Notes: generated by a model from the sequence alone, not told the origin. 64,000 bases of DNA from Thermomucor indicae-seudaticae (GCA_000787465.1 JSYX01000006.1:1-64000), one strand, 5' to 3'. Positions 25,813 to 38,245 are shown, numbered from the stretch's first letter. A program made the numbers and translations.

Positions 25813-26643
25813 TTATTTAAAACTGTAAAAAAAAACCAGGAAGTACAGCGTGTGTCTAAACGAGAACTGTAACAGCACATAGTGGCATATCAGATCAAGC
25901 ATAGATGAGTTAAAAAAGGCATAAATTGATAATAGGAAAAAAAAGGAACCTAAGCTCGACGATGTTGGACACCAGATAGTGGATAGATCGGATAACTGGG
26001 ACTGGCTGCTAAAGTTACTGCCGAAAAGGTACGGCAGGACAATTGATCTGTTCACGATGATACGATGAATATCAGCATCGGAGCTAGAAACCATTGTCGT
26101 TTGCTTACCCATCACGCTAGGTATGGTTTCCTTGGACAATAAAGGCGGAATATTGTTGGCTGATGTGACCATTAAGGACGGGCAACTGGCTTGCCTCATG
26201 ATCGAATGGTAACCAGTTGCAAAGGCTTGTGGTGGTGGTTGCAAATGACCGATTGGCTTCTTCTCAGGGCTGCCCATCATGCGCTTTTGACTGTTATTGA
26301 AATGGTAGCGCCTCTTACTCGCTCGATGGACACATTCGATACGATTGGTTGCACAATAGGCACATGGCTGGCCACCATCACACTTGGTTTTACGCCGACG
26401 ACATGTTTCACAGGCGAATCCGGAAGTCAAACGGCGCCGCGGCGGCGGCGGCGGTGGTGGTGATGGTGGCGGTAGTACATTGGTCTGCTGCTGTTCAATT
26501 GAGAACGCGATTCGCCGAGGCTTTACCTCGGAAGAACAATGAACACAGTACATTTGGTCGATCGTCTTGAATAAGCACCGACCACGTTCCTGTGTACGAT
26601 GACGATTCTCTTCTAAAAGCGCTGCTGCATAAGACGTCGACAT
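25813..26643 (-). CDS. Zn2Cys6 transcription factor with poly-Pro stretch
   Basis: The frame encodes 276 residues. A full Zn2Cys6 cluster (C-x2-C-x6-C-x5-C-x2-C-x6-C, from CETCRRRKTKCDG) starts near residue 78, directly after a run of prolines (about residues 58-68) and a basic RRR. A second Cys pair, CVHC, lies near residue 33 and is not part of the cluster. The region after the cluster is Ser- and Pro-rich. The last 55 residues become strongly hydrophobic (FFFLLSIYAFF), which is unusual for such a factor and probably means that the real gene splices or stops earlier. It is convergent with the velvet gene. Confidence 0.78.
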   Translation of the reverse strand: MSTSYAAALLEENRHRTQERGRCLFKTIDQMYCVHCSSEVKPRRIAFSIEQQQTNVLPPPSPPPPPPPRRRLTSGFACETCRRRKTKCDGGQPCAYCATNRIECVHRASKRRYHFNNSQKRMMGSPEKKPIGHLQPPPQAFATGYHSIMRQASCPSLMVTSANNIPPLLSKETIPSVMGKQTTMVSSSDADIHRIIVNRSIVLPYLFGSNFSSQSQLSDLSTIWCPTSSSLGSFFFLLSIYAFFNSSMLDLICHYVLLQFSFRHTLYFLVFFYSFK

Positions 26644-27662
26644 GTAACAAAAAGAAGAGGAAGAGAGAGAGAGAAATGTTTACTACATGCGATATTCCCC
26701 CTTTTTAAAAAAAGATAGATACGATGGGAAAAGGTATCTTTGTCAATTACAGTTGAGGAGCAAGTAAACAAGAATCATCCCGAACCGAGAATCGATTCCT
26801 AAATGGAGAAACCCGCCAATGGTCTCGATTTTCCGCGTGCACCCACGCGTCTAAACACATACTACACATAAACAAACCCCTTGGTGTTTGTTATTATTAT
26901 CAATAAAGTGCATCGTCAATCAGACCACGTGGCTAGCAACATCCGAGAAAGCCGGCCCCCTTTTTCGCTGTATCGGTTTTACCCCCGTTGCCTATTTTAG
27001 GTAACTGTCGATCTCCATGGAAAATTCGCCCTGGTTGTCGCTTCCGAAGCTTTTGACGAGCAGTAACAGCGTCCATTAAGCCGCGGTATTTCCTACGGTA
27101 TATCGCAACATAGGAATTGAAATCAAGACGGGCGGTTATATCATCACTAGTCAATCAATAATAAACAGTGTCCATCCCCCTTGTATTACAGTTTCTATCA
27201 AACAGAACATTCTACAAAGCAGATCTTCGCGTCAACAATCCGAGAATCCCACACTGTTTGTGTAACTTGCGTAATTGTTGCCCTGACGCTTATCCTGAAA
27301 GTTTTATGGAGGCTCTCCGAGATAGAGTGCATGACTTCAGAATGTATCTGACCAAAGCCATACTAGGACAATATTGAAGAGAGAAAGAGACTCAACTTGT
27401 ACCTTCTAGCATTTACAGAATTCGTTGAAGTTTTAACTTCTGTTAGCGGGAGGTAATTAACAAGATGAAGGAACTGCTTCTTTCAGCATCGCCTGATCCT
27501 TCTTTTATGGTTGAATTTAGAGTGTTATTCACGAAGCTAGTCTAGGCATCAGCTAGTAAAAAATCCATATTGCACACACAAGATCCTTTCAAGAAAAGCC
27601 ATCGTAGTTAGCATAAGACTATTTTTGCAACACCGCACAAGTGTCTCTAGTCCCATATTGCA
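26644..27662. other. intergenic, small unsupported frames
   Basis: A minus frame at 26,933-27,140 (NSYVAIYRRKYRGLMDAV) follows a possible 'gactag' acceptor and could be a terminal exon, but no upstream exon was found. A plus frame at 27,168-27,377 (SFMEALRDRVHDFRMYL) follows a good 'ttacag' acceptor. The two frames point in opposite directions and neither matches a family. The last 200 bp are the probable promoter of the fucosyltransferase gene. Confidence 0.35.
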
Positions 27663-29125
27663 ATGGTGGCCCTTCCCCCTTTGCGCATTGTCTACTGGAC
27701 AAAGGTCTTTGGCGATACCTGGAATGGCGGTATGCATATATATATACTACTTGCTTTTTTCCCTTGTCTTTAGCTTGAACTTGGATTATTAACGTTAGAT
27801 GCCCCCAGAAAAGGCACAGAATTGGCAGTAAACAACTGCCCCTTACCCGAGAATGATATCGAGTTCCTTGATGGCGATGCTTGGTGCTTTGTGACAAGCA
27901 ACACCGACAACATTCAAGATGCAGCAGCCATCGTATTCCACGCACGGGATTACGATGGGCAACATATTCCACCCACAAGAACACCATACCAGCCCTGGAT
28001 ATTGTTGAGCATGGAATCACCCATCAATCCCCATTTCCGACAAGATCCTCTCTTTATGAATCAGACATTTGAATACTTGGCATCGTACCATCGCAAAAGT
28101 CGCTTTCTATTTCCCTATTTTTCGCCAAACATCATGGACGTCATGAACCAGCCGGTTGTCCCCAAGGACCTCATGGCAACCAAGACAGGAAGCGCACCTA
28201 TTCTGTGGATCGCATCGAATTGCGACGCGTGGAGCGGTCGGCATCACTACGTGCAGGAGCTCATGAAGTATATTCAGGTGGACAGCTACGGGAAATGTTT
28301 GAACAATAAAGCGTTTCCCCCTGAGAGCGACACAGATCGAAACAGGCTCATGGCGCAATACAAGTTTTATCTAGCCATTGAAAACTCGAATTGCGACGAT
28401 TATGGTAAGTTAGCTAACCTCCGTCTTTATAAGAAAGAGAGAAGCCTGATATATGCGCAAAATCAGTGACAGAGAAACTGTACGACACTTTTTATGCGTC
28501 GACTGTGCCAATTGTGGATGGCCCAACATCTTACGACGGATTCATTCCGACGGAGCGTGCCGTGATTCGCATGGATGCCTACCCTGATCCTCGTGAACTT
28601 GCAGACTACATACGCTACCTGGACGGAAACGATACAGCCTACCTCGAGTACTTTGCTTTTCGTCGTGAGGCAGACAAGGTTCCGCCCGAGAACCGCGTAA
28701 GTCCAGCTTTTCTTGCCAACTGGGGAAGTTGGTCGATTCATGACCGACGGGCAGGCTGGTGCGGGGTCTGTCGGGGTACTGCGCCCTGGTGGCGCGCACG
28801 ACATGATCCAGAGTACCAGCTTGTCAATGATACCCTTGATTACTTGCGAGCAGATGAGACCTGCGCCTCCCAAGGGAAATGGAATTATGCTAGGGAAGGT
28901 CCTCCCTACATTCCAAACTGGAAGCCGACTCTGAGCGACGAGTTTACACGTCCATGGATAAAAAAGCGTCTGCCGCTTTATGTATCACCTGATGGAGCTA
29001 GAAGAAACAGTGATTATATCACTGTTCGGAGCATATGGACCATGTATACTCTTGTTAGCTTGTCATTCTTCTTGTTCGTTATCCTCTTGATACAGAAAAG
29101 AAATAGAGGCCTTCCGAAGCCGTAG
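27663..29125 (+). CDS. GT10 alpha-1,3-fucosyltransferase
   Basis: This enzyme would transfer fucose from GDP-fucose in alpha-1,3/4 linkage onto glycans in the Golgi. Exon 1 (27663-27729) gives the family opening LRIVYWTKVFGDTWNG. The acceptor at 27798 restores frame to DAPRKG. Later motifs are IVFHARDYDG, WILLSMESP, APILWIASNCDAWSGR, and the conserved GT10 nucleotide-sugar block AIENSNCDDYVTEKLYD with PIVDGPTSYDGFIP. The luminal end has a CGVC pair. The last 45 residues carry a strong membrane segment (VSLSFFLFVILLI) followed by a basic tail. No N-terminal anchor is visible, so the topology seems reversed from the usual type II enzymes. An upstream coding exon cannot be excluded. Confidence 0.9.
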
Positions 29126-29378
29126 TATTGTTGTCGTTATAACAAGCGTACTTCCTTGTACTGCTATAGGTTGACCCGGGGCATCGGATTCTCGAAAGTT
29201 ATCAGATCCGGTCTGAGTTAGTTTCCATTTTCGACGAAAATTGATGATCACCCAATCAGATGCACACCTGATCAGGGCAATTTTTTAAACTCCAGGAAAG
29301 TTGAATCCGAGAGTTTTGTCCGTTTTTCCTTCCCAACCTTGTGTTTTTCCTTGTCCCGACAATGTGTATTCCCAAGGC

Positions 29379-30405
29379 ATGGAGTGGATAAACAAATGCG
29401 TCTCGAGTCTATACTCCTCCTACAGCTGCCCCTCAGACTGTGTCCAGGCATGTTTGCCACCCATCGTCAGCGAGCCGTTACCAGCCATCCAACCCGTCGA
29501 GTGCGAGGGCTGCCAAAAACCATGCGCTCTCCATCCCGTTGTGCCTCCCAACCTAAATATCGATCAGACCCGACCGCTTCATAACACTGTACCACCTTAT
29601 GCTATCCATCTCATTATTCTTACAGGCAAGACAGACTGGCCTGCGCACATTGAAGACGACGGACTCGCGAAAGCATTGATTGAAGCCATCCACGAGCGGC
29701 AGGGTAGCCTGAGCCGCGCGGATCACCCAAACAACACTTTCCATCCCTACGATCCTGAACAAGATTCTTCTCCTCCTCCTCCGACTACAAAACGTATCCT
29801 AGTCACAAACGCCTCGCTGCCATCGCCCTACGCCAAGCAGCGCAACGCTTGCGACGTGCTACTCATGCCGGACAACGTGATCATTGCCAACATCACTCCG
29901 CGCCGTGCACCCGCCTTGCTCGATTTCATTATCTACGGCAAATCGACTCGGCTCCAGTTCACGGTGCATCCGTCACCCTACGCCAACCTGATCCTTGTCT
30001 GCGGTCATGCGCGCAAAGATCGTCGGTGCGGCACCGTAGGTCCGATGCTGCAGCAGGCCCTAATCACATCTATGAAAGAAGCCAATGTATCTGGTCAAGT
30101 GGCACTTGTAAGCCATCTGGGAGGTATGTAAAAAAAGAGTGCTTCATACAGATATATGTATTCGCTTTGTTATTGACCGTGATTCAGGGCATGCGTTTGC
30201 CGGCAACATGGTCATTTATACCCATCAAGGCCAAAGAGCCATTTGGTACGGCAGAGTCACGCCGTGTCATTGCCCCGATATTGTCACCAAAACCATCCAG
30301 CAAGATCGCATCCTTCAGAACTTGGCTCGCGGCGTATTTGAAGTTGGCTGTAGTACTCGACAAAAGATGAATAATGCATGTAGTAAAGCTTTATTAGACT
30401 GGTAG
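29379..30405 (+). CDS. Sucrase/ferredoxin-like (Apd1/Aim32 family) Fe-S protein
   Basis: These are thioredoxin-like ferredoxins binding a [2Fe-2S] cluster with two Cys and two His. The family pattern is visible: LVCGHARKDRRCG gives C-x8-C near 30000, and SHLGGHAFAGN gives H-x3-H across an intron near 30123-30187. IWYGRVTPCHCPD follows. The N-terminal part is Cys-rich (CPSDC, CEGC) and specific to this protein. The intron has GTATGT and a 'ttcag' acceptor and joins LGG to HAFAG exactly. The start at 29379 is the first ATG in the open frame. Apd1 of yeast is cytosolic and Aim32 mitochondrial; there is no clear targeting peptide here, so a cytosolic Apd1-like role is more likely. Confidence 0.88.
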
Positions 30406-31040
30406 CACGCTTATATACTGTGTAATAGCGAATGAACTTTTTCTTTTCCTGGCTGCATCCTTTCGTCAATGATTTGGGTAATCTTGTTTTTTTCACGCTT
30501 TCATCTACTGGAAATCTCTTGCCAGTGAGCAATATTCCCTACCGATCCACTTGCAGGATTGCAAAGAGTTATGCAATGAAACGCTCATCCCGTCATCAAA
30601 GGCTCATAAAACACTAGCGATCGGCGACAAGAACCAGATGACAACAAAAGAGCAGGTGCTTCGTGATGTCGTAGTTGCATTAAGGCTCATCATCAACAAG
30701 AGAAACGTCTGCTTGCATTGGGATACGGCTAACGTGAATACAGAAAACTTATATTTTTCTTCTTCAACAGTGACCCGAAAAGGGTACTTAAATGTCTAGG
30801 CCGTTTTCAGTTAGTGTAGAGTAAGAACGGTGAGCTGATGTAGTGTTGAGCACATTTGGACAGTTGGTTTTGAGCCGGACTGGACCCAAAGTGGGTATTG
30901 TTCAAACTCCGCATCACGGATATGGTGCGTTAGGGGCCGCGAACTTTGTCAATCCCTCTTTCTGAACGACGCAAGGTAAGGTGCTATAGAGGACACCATC
31001 CATCCATCCATCCGTCTGTCTTACATAATTCTCTACACAG
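30406..31040. other. intergenic, uL11 promoter
   Basis: No gene was recognised. Several (CCAT)n units occur near 31000-31015, just before the uL11 start, in a pyrimidine-rich leader of the kind seen before ribosomal protein genes. Confidence 0.5.
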
Positions 31041-31733
31041 ATGCCTCCAAAATTCGATCCCAACGAGGTGAAGATCATCTACTTGCGCGCCACTGGTAAA
31101 GAACCCGTCTCTTTCTGCAATGTCGACATGGGAATGCTTATAGCGTTAATTACATTCAACAGGTGGTGAAGTTGCCGCTTCTTCGGCTCTCGGTTCGTAT
31201 AACGCCCTCGCGACAAGTTGGAGAACAAACAACTCATGTATAAATAATAACAATAATAGCCCCCAAGATTGGTCCTCTTGGTTTGTCGCCCAAGAAGGTC
31301 GGTGAAGATATCGCCAAGGGCACCAAGGACTGGAAGGGTCTTCGCGTCACCGTCAAGCTGACGATCCAGAACCGTCAAGCTCAAGTGTCCATTGTTCCTT
31401 CGGCCTCGTCCCTGGTCATCAAGGCCCTCAAGGAACCTCCACGTGACCGCAAGAAGGACAAGAACATCAAGCACAACGGTAACATTTCCCTCGACGACGT
31501 CATTGAAATCGCCCGCACCATGCGCTTCAAGTCGTACGCCCGTGAGCTCAAGGGTACCGTCAAGGAAATCCTCGGTACCGCCTTCTCGGTTGGCTGCACT
31601 GTCGACGGCCAGAGCCCCAAGGACCTCTGCGACGCCATTGACGCCGGTGAAGTCGAGATTCCTGTAAGTACCGATCTCTTTTACTATTGTCTTGTGCAAT
31701 CGTTAGCTTATTCTTTCTATTTAGGAAAAATAA
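31041..31733 (+). CDS. RPL12: 60S ribosomal protein L12 (uL11)
   Basis: uL11 forms the base of the ribosomal stalk at the GTPase-associated centre. The four-exon model reads [20 protein letters not shown], then EVAASSAL, then [20 protein letters not shown] and the rest, and ends VEIPEK. The final exon is only nine nucleotides including the stop (31725-31733), after an acceptor 'atttag'. The conserved [21 protein letters not shown] block and CTVDG are present. Length is the usual 165 or so residues. Codons are strongly C-ending (AAG, GGC, ACC), as expected for a highly expressed gene. Introns carry no convincing snoRNA boxes. Confidence 0.97.
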
Positions 31734-32058
31734 ACGTTATCTCTCCTTCTTGTTTTCCTTCATTTTGTTTGTATAAAAAAGTTGCGGTGACGATTCAGAC
31801 CTGACTATGGCGATGTCTCTATGAGTGTCTTGGACGGTATACAGAGGTGGAATACGGAGAAGCTTTGTTGATATATAGAAAACAGACTATCGATGAGGAT
31901 GAAATGATATAATAGATGGAGGGAGGGATGGTAGTACATGATGGAAATGGCTGAGAGGGTTCCGGCGTGTCATGCCTGTTAATTTACGGGTTTAAGCATA
32001 TACCTAAGCGAGATAATTCCGTTATTTGCAAGCAGTTGTATGATGATGGTGATAACGC
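31734..32058. other. short convergent intergenic region
   Basis: The 3' regions of uL11 and NTM1 meet here. No gene or clear terminator motif was seen. Confidence 0.5.
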
Positions 32059-32922
<864 letters not shown>

Positions 32923-33146
32923 CTTTACGAGCTGGGTCCTTTTCAAAGAGAAACAAAATTTTTTATTTGCTTTTTGATGGTCCGCTTTCAATGCAGTTAC
33001 TATGGCATCATGCTTCGTGTTCTCAGATTGGTTGCTGCTTTGCATATTGCTGCATATCAATTTCATCTGTCGCGTGTCAAGCAGGCAACACGATAGAAAC
33101 GAGGTGGTGACCGGCAGAGTCGGGGTTGTTCCGTTTCGTTGATATC

Positions 33147-34589
33147 ATGCTTGACCGAGTTTACGTTCCTGCGAGTATTTATCATACCATATTGACGCAT
33201 GCGCTCTCCACGGAAAAGGTATACGAGTATGAGAGCTGCCACCTCGCATGCTTACCGAGGGAAGGTTATTAGGAAGAAATTATCGGCATGTTGATTGGTG
33301 ATTGGGAGGTAGAGATTCCTGTCTTTTCCAGTCAAAATCGCGCGCAATTCCTCATAATAAGATTAGAATGAAGTGACAAAGAACCCGTTTGCGCCAGTTC
33401 GTACGGTTGCAAAAATTGAAGCGGTTTCGGTCTTGACTCGATCGGACAAACGGAAGGATCGGGTCGAAATTGCACCAGAACAGTTACATTTGGCTGCGCT
33501 GGAAGCCGAAGTACGTCATCACTTATTTACTGATAGCTCAATGGTATTGAACATCTCTACTTTATAGCAAGTTGGTAAAGAATTGGGCAAACGAATGCGG
33601 GTCATTGGCTGGGTAAGACCCAATTGCGGGTGGAAAATCGACGACAAAGTTATGTAGGCCCCTCATGTTTTTGATTCGACAAGCTCTTTCCCCAATCTTT
33701 ATTTTAGTATCATAGCCATCCGCATATTACCGTTTTTCCATCTCACGTTGGTAAGTTTAAAGTTATATATCATGAAAAATTATATATCATGAAGAGAGAG
33801 GCTGATTGAAATTCTTTAGATTTACGCACGCAATTGTCCCAACAGTATCTAGACGAACGGTTCTTTGGTCTTATCGTGTCTTGCTTTGATGTCAATTCTG
33901 ATTTGGTAAGTCATATAATCGCTCAATAGGGCAGCTCACTTTGTATCTGAGCGAATCTGTATATATATATATATATATATATATAGTCACATCGGATACA
34001 GATTACTTGCTTCCAGGCAGCTAATGGAAAAGATAACAAGTAAGTGTGAATGAAAGCACAGAGTAAGGGAGAGAGTAACTTTTTGACTTGTGGTATGTGT
34101 AGTGCAGAATGTTTAAATATACGGATGGAAATTGTTCCTCAGTGTACGGTACCGGCCATCATGCGAAAACGATTCCTGAATTTGCCAAGGAATATGCACG
34201 AAGAACATATTCATGAATGTGAGACGTCCCTTAGAAGGATACAATACGAATCCGCTGAGTAAGTCCCTGCGTCTAAACCCCCACTCTTGCTTATCTATGC
34301 TCACTTTTTACTCTGTCTGGATAGGAACTCGGTATCAACGTTAATGACACAACTTTACAATGCCGGTGTCTATGGGCAGTCTGTGACGCGTCTTGTAGAT
34401 TGTGTTGTGTGCCCAGCGACTCGGATACTGGAAATGAAAGCCATGGACTTGGACAAAGAGGTAAAAGAATTAGACGAAAATTCACTGGATGGATGGTGGA
34501 CGGTGAACACTTTTTATGAATAGATTGAAGAGCTAAAGAAGAGGAAAGAGGAACTACAGCGACGAGACAAATGTCTCATTGAGCTATGA
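33147..34589 (+). CDS. BRCC36: BRCC36-like K63-specific deubiquitinase (JAMM)
   Basis: This zinc metalloprotease cleaves Lys63-linked ubiquitin chains and in animals is the catalytic subunit of the BRCA1-A and BRISC complexes. All JAMM residues are visible: the general-base Glu in STEKEEIIGMLIGDW near 33265, and YHSHPHITVFPSHVDLRTQ near 33710-33835 (His-x-His, Ser, Asp). Family-specific sequence includes RRSDKRKDRVEI-like LTRSDKRKDRVEIAPEQL and CFQAANG. The C-terminal coiled coil (IEELKKRKEELQRRDK) ends at 34589. About nine short introns are present; one contains a long TA repeat directly before its acceptor. An animal-type BRISC partner is not in this window. It is followed at 69 bp by REC8 on the same strand. 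Confidence 0.92.
33960..33985 (+). repeat. (TA)13 tract abutting a splice acceptor
   Basis: Thirteen uninterrupted TA units end in the TAG acceptor of a BRCC36 intron, replacing the usual polypyrimidine tract. The exon continues in frame as SHRIQITCFQ. Confidence 0.9.
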
Positions 34590-34657
34590 AACACACAAGT
34601 TCAGAACATAATAAAAAGTTGCTTGTTGTCCTTTTTCTTTTCCTCATATCTTTTTCG

Positions 34658-37302
34658 ATGCCACTCGAACAGTTAGTCAGAGATCGAAAGGAGCTGCTTA
34701 CCATTTGGTACCGTCCATGATCAAACAGTAGAGGAGAGGCCTGAATGTTTCTTTCTCCCATAGGCACGCTGCAACGCTGGGATCGACGCTGCGTACCAGA
34801 CGGCCTTTCAAGAGACGACTTGCGTCACTGGATATCGCTGGATTATGGTATAAACTGCTGTGATAAACGGTACTACCATTCGAGCAGTTTTTTGATCATC
34901 CTTGCTGTTGCAAGCCAATACCTTGACGAAACAAACGAGCCATTCGCTTTGCGTATATCGGCTCGACTTGTGCTAGGGCTCGTCAAAATCTTGCAGTTAC
35001 GCTCTGGGTTAATCTACTGTACGACTATTCTTCGACGATTAGCATACGCGATTTATCTAACTTGGTTTTTTTTCGTTGAAAAGCGGATGCTTTGCATTTA
35101 TGGGCCAGAATTCGGCGTGAATTGACACTGACAACAGGAACATCCATTGTGGATATGCCCACTCCTCAAGCAAGGTATATTTCTTGCAAACTGCACCAGA
35201 CCGCAAAGGGAAAGCTAACGTGCAAATTCATATGAATAGGCTCAAGAATATCACTCTCCAGGAAATGGAGCAAGTTGAGGCACTTGCGAACTGGACAGAA
35301 ACCCAAACTTTGCGTGTCCCTCATCCGTTTGCGAACCTGGCATGTTACTTGCTGTAGTTCCAAGAAAGACGTTCCAACTGATCGTGCTATTTTACATAGT
35401 TTGACTGGACTTCGGGAGAGCCAGCCATGGATAATGAATCCACGGTTGATATAATCGAGTCGACGCAACAGTCGACACAGCAGCAGGATAATCAAACACC
35501 AGCTGAACTGGTAACAGATGAGGGTGTACCTTCATTCGGGTGAGTAGAACCCCCCTTGCTTTGCGCTGCTGTTCGCTTTCATTCAATATCTTCTCTGGAT
35601 AGCGCTATACAGCAAGAAGGTTATGATACGGGTTTTGAAATCGACCTTGGTATGGATGATATGGATATACTGGCTGATGCCATGGATGATCACGCGTTTC
35701 AACACACAAGAGTGAGCTGCTGCTTCCCTTTTGTCTCCCCTCCATTACATTAACACTTCGTGTAGCCTACTAGAAGAAGAAGAACAAGAGAGCTTGCTTC
35801 GAGCGATAGTGAAGTGGACCCATGGTACTACTCGAGCGACGAAGACCGTTCTGGATCACTCTCTACGCGAGACCTGTCGGTCATCGTTTCTTTGGGATCA
35901 CCAGATATGACCACTGCTGCAGCAGCAGAAGAAGTGCCTGTTACAAGACGACGACGACTTCTTCGTTCCATTGCAGATTCCTCCACCGTCCTGTCAGCAT
36001 CGTTTTACGGTAACACAGAGGGTATTGTCAACCGCGTCGATCCTAATCGTAGGCTTGTGCGGTCGCCCTCCACTCGTGCGAGACAACGTCAGGTAAAAGA
36101 AAACAAGATGAAAAGCCCAGTTACCAGATCAGTTCTTTATGTATACTGTAGTTAGTCAAGGCATTGGAGTTAGTGCGCAAGCCTAGCGTGTCAGGTGGGA
36201 GGGACTTGGATAATTAATGCGAGAAAGACTATCACTGACGTGTTGTACAGTTGCCTTACCGGCCACGCATATCCTATGGCAGTATAACGCCAGAAGATCA
36301 AGTAAAAACCGTCTACCACTGTTTTATCGCTCATTGTTACTTATTTGTGCACTCTAGGATCATCTCAAGTTACGATTCCACTGCAACAAGAGGTAAATCA
36401 ATTAGTCATGTTTGTATAGATGGCACGCTCTTATTATGTATTCCGTAGATAGGACGTCGAGATACTGTTGAGCAGGCACGAGACCGAGGCCAGGAGGAAC
36501 GTTCCCTCCTGTTAGAGTCGGAAGGACGCGATATGGAAGAGCGAACTACTGCGGCAAGTTCGCAGCAAGGCAAGTTGCGCGATACCGAATGCGAGATAGC
36601 CACGTTTTATTCACTTGCTTAAAGCAGACCGATCGAGTTCCGATATTCGATTAGAGTCTGACGATGACAGGTAAAAATAAACATGCTTAGACAACATCTA
36701 TGCCTCCCACTTAACCTCTTTCAAGACGGAGTGGATCAGCAGGCACCCCTGTATTCAATGCAAGATCTCGTCCTGGGACAGTCTTTGAGCAGGACGACTT
36801 TATGGATGACATTGACTATGGTGGCGGCGATGATGGTTACGACGCACCCTATCAATTCAGTTCGTGTCCCTTCTCCTTATTATCGATTTTAGATGTACTC
36901 ATATGATTGGCTTCAAGGTGATCCGATTCAAAGCGCTTTGGAGCAATCCTCTTCGTATTACAATGCGAGCGACTTTTTGCAGTATGTATATTCCTCTCGT
37001 TTTTTACGCTGACCCTGGGCGTGACATATTGTCTGTCTGTTTGTTTGTTTGTTAGATATGCGAAATTGCTTGTCAGGGATGGATCAAACTCTATTACGAT
37101 GGACGACCTCTTTCCGTCCACCACAAATACGCTAAAGTCCGAGGTAGCTCGTGCTTTTCAGCATATCCTCAGTAAGTCAATAGTATCTTTCAATAAGAAG
37201 CAATCTGACAAATTCTATCATGTAGCACTCGCATCGCGTGAAATGGTTACACTAGAACAGAGAACTCCTTATGAATTGATCCATATCGAATTTACGGATT
37301 AG
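34658..37302 (+). CDS. REC8: Meiotic cohesin kleisin Rec8
   Basis: Rec8 closes the Smc1-Smc3 ring in meiotic cohesin. The N-terminal kleisin block is recovered by splicing: LLTIW joined to HAATLGSTLRTRRPFKRRLASLDI, then PFALRISARLVLGLVKI, then ALHLWARIRRELT. The phrase IW-x-AATLG is closer to Rec8 than to Rad21. The middle is acidic and disordered (DLGMDDMDILADAMDD, DPWYYSSDEDRSGS) with Arg pairs that could be separase sites. The C-terminal winged helix ends with LASREMVTLEQRTPYELIHI and the stop at 37302, matching kleisin ends that bind the Smc1 head. Around ten small introns are implied. The start lacks the usual MFY-type beginning, so the first exon is less certain than the rest. Confidence 0.85.
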
Positions 37303-37618
37303 CTTGCTTTATATAAATTGCTTGATCGAAAGCAAAGGGTCAGTATCCTTTTGGGAAGGCATAGACGCGGAAAAGTGTGTCCGAAGGAGCGGCAAGGAAA
37401 AGGGGGAAAGTTCTTCGCGCGTAGTAAACACATATTCACCGGGTAGGGCGCCATGCAGGAGTAGGAAGGAGAGGTCTATTGTTACGACAGAAGCTAAGCC
37501 TTGGATCTTTTCGCCATGCATGATAGACTTACATATCATAATATAAATGCACGAAGCCGAGCTCATACACACATGCTTCTTTTTCTGCTTCTCTTCGATA
37601 ATATATAATCCAGACGAC
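37303..37618. other. intergenic before the C2H2 gene
   Basis: The Rec8 3' region and a short promoter lie here. The C2H2 frame stays open back to an ATG at 37547, but that extension is hydrophobic and unlike the rest of the protein. Confidence 0.45.
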
Positions 37619-38245
37619 ATGTATTCTACCTGTGTACCACAGCAGCAGCCATCAACATATTATCCTTCTCCTCAAGGTGGCGACTCGGCTCCTTACTACT
37701 TACCATTCGACATGACAACGACAACAACGACGACTGACCATTATTATTTCACGGTTGATCCATGCTATTGTTGTTGCTATTATTATTACACTTGTCCGCA
37801 AGGACGGCTGTCTGTAAACAATAACAATATCGACTGCTCCTACTATGATCCAAATTTATTTCTATTGTCACCTACTACGACCGACGAATCATCATCCACA
37901 ATGATTAGCGCCGATACTAATAGTAGTAGCACTGTTACTGCAACAGCAACAACAACAGCAGCGGATGCGCGTCCTTACCCATGTAACCGATGCCCACGCT
38001 CCTTTGCGCGTAAACACGACCTTCAGCGCCATCTGAGAGTCCACACAGGTGCTAAACCTTACTTTTGCGTGCGGTGCAAAAAGGCATTTGCACGCTCGGA
38101 CGCGCTCAAAAGACACGTGCGCAAAGAAGACCTTAGTCGAACGAGTCCTGAAATTCAAGCACTTGAAGAAGCTGGGAGACGCAGACGCCGAAATATCCAA
38201 GAACCTTCTCCTCGTATGTCATCTTGTAATTATAATAAAAAATGA
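37619..38245 (+). CDS. C2H2 zinc-finger transcription factor
   Basis: The frame encodes about 208 residues from the ATG at 37619. The N-terminal half is Tyr-, Thr-, Gln- and Cys-rich low complexity (TTTTTTTDHYYF, CCCYYYY). Two tandem fingers follow with the standard TGAKPY linker: CNRCPRSFARKHDLQRHLRVH is a complete C2H2 finger (C-x2-C-x12-H-x3-H), and CVRCKKAFARSDALKRH continues HVRKEDLSR, so the fourth zinc ligand is missing. The end is basic (RRRRRNIQE), probably a nuclear signal. It is presumably a DNA-binding regulator; the target is unknown. An in-frame ATG at 37547 could add 24 residues. Confidence 0.85.
   Translation: MYSTCVPQQQPSTYYPSPQGGDSAPYYLPFDMTTTTTTTDHYYFTVDPCYCCCYYYYTCPQGRLSVNNNNIDCSYYDPNLFLLSPTTTDESSSTMISADTNSSSTVTATATTTAADARPYPCNRCPRSFARKHDLQRHLRVHTGAKPYFCVRCKKAFARSDALKRHVRKEDLSRTSPEIQALEEAGRRRRRNIQEPSPRMSSCNYNKK

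Noticed and set aside
31097..31260. snoRNA in uL11 introns
   Set aside because: No C/D or H/ACA box pairs with suitable spacing were found in these short introns.
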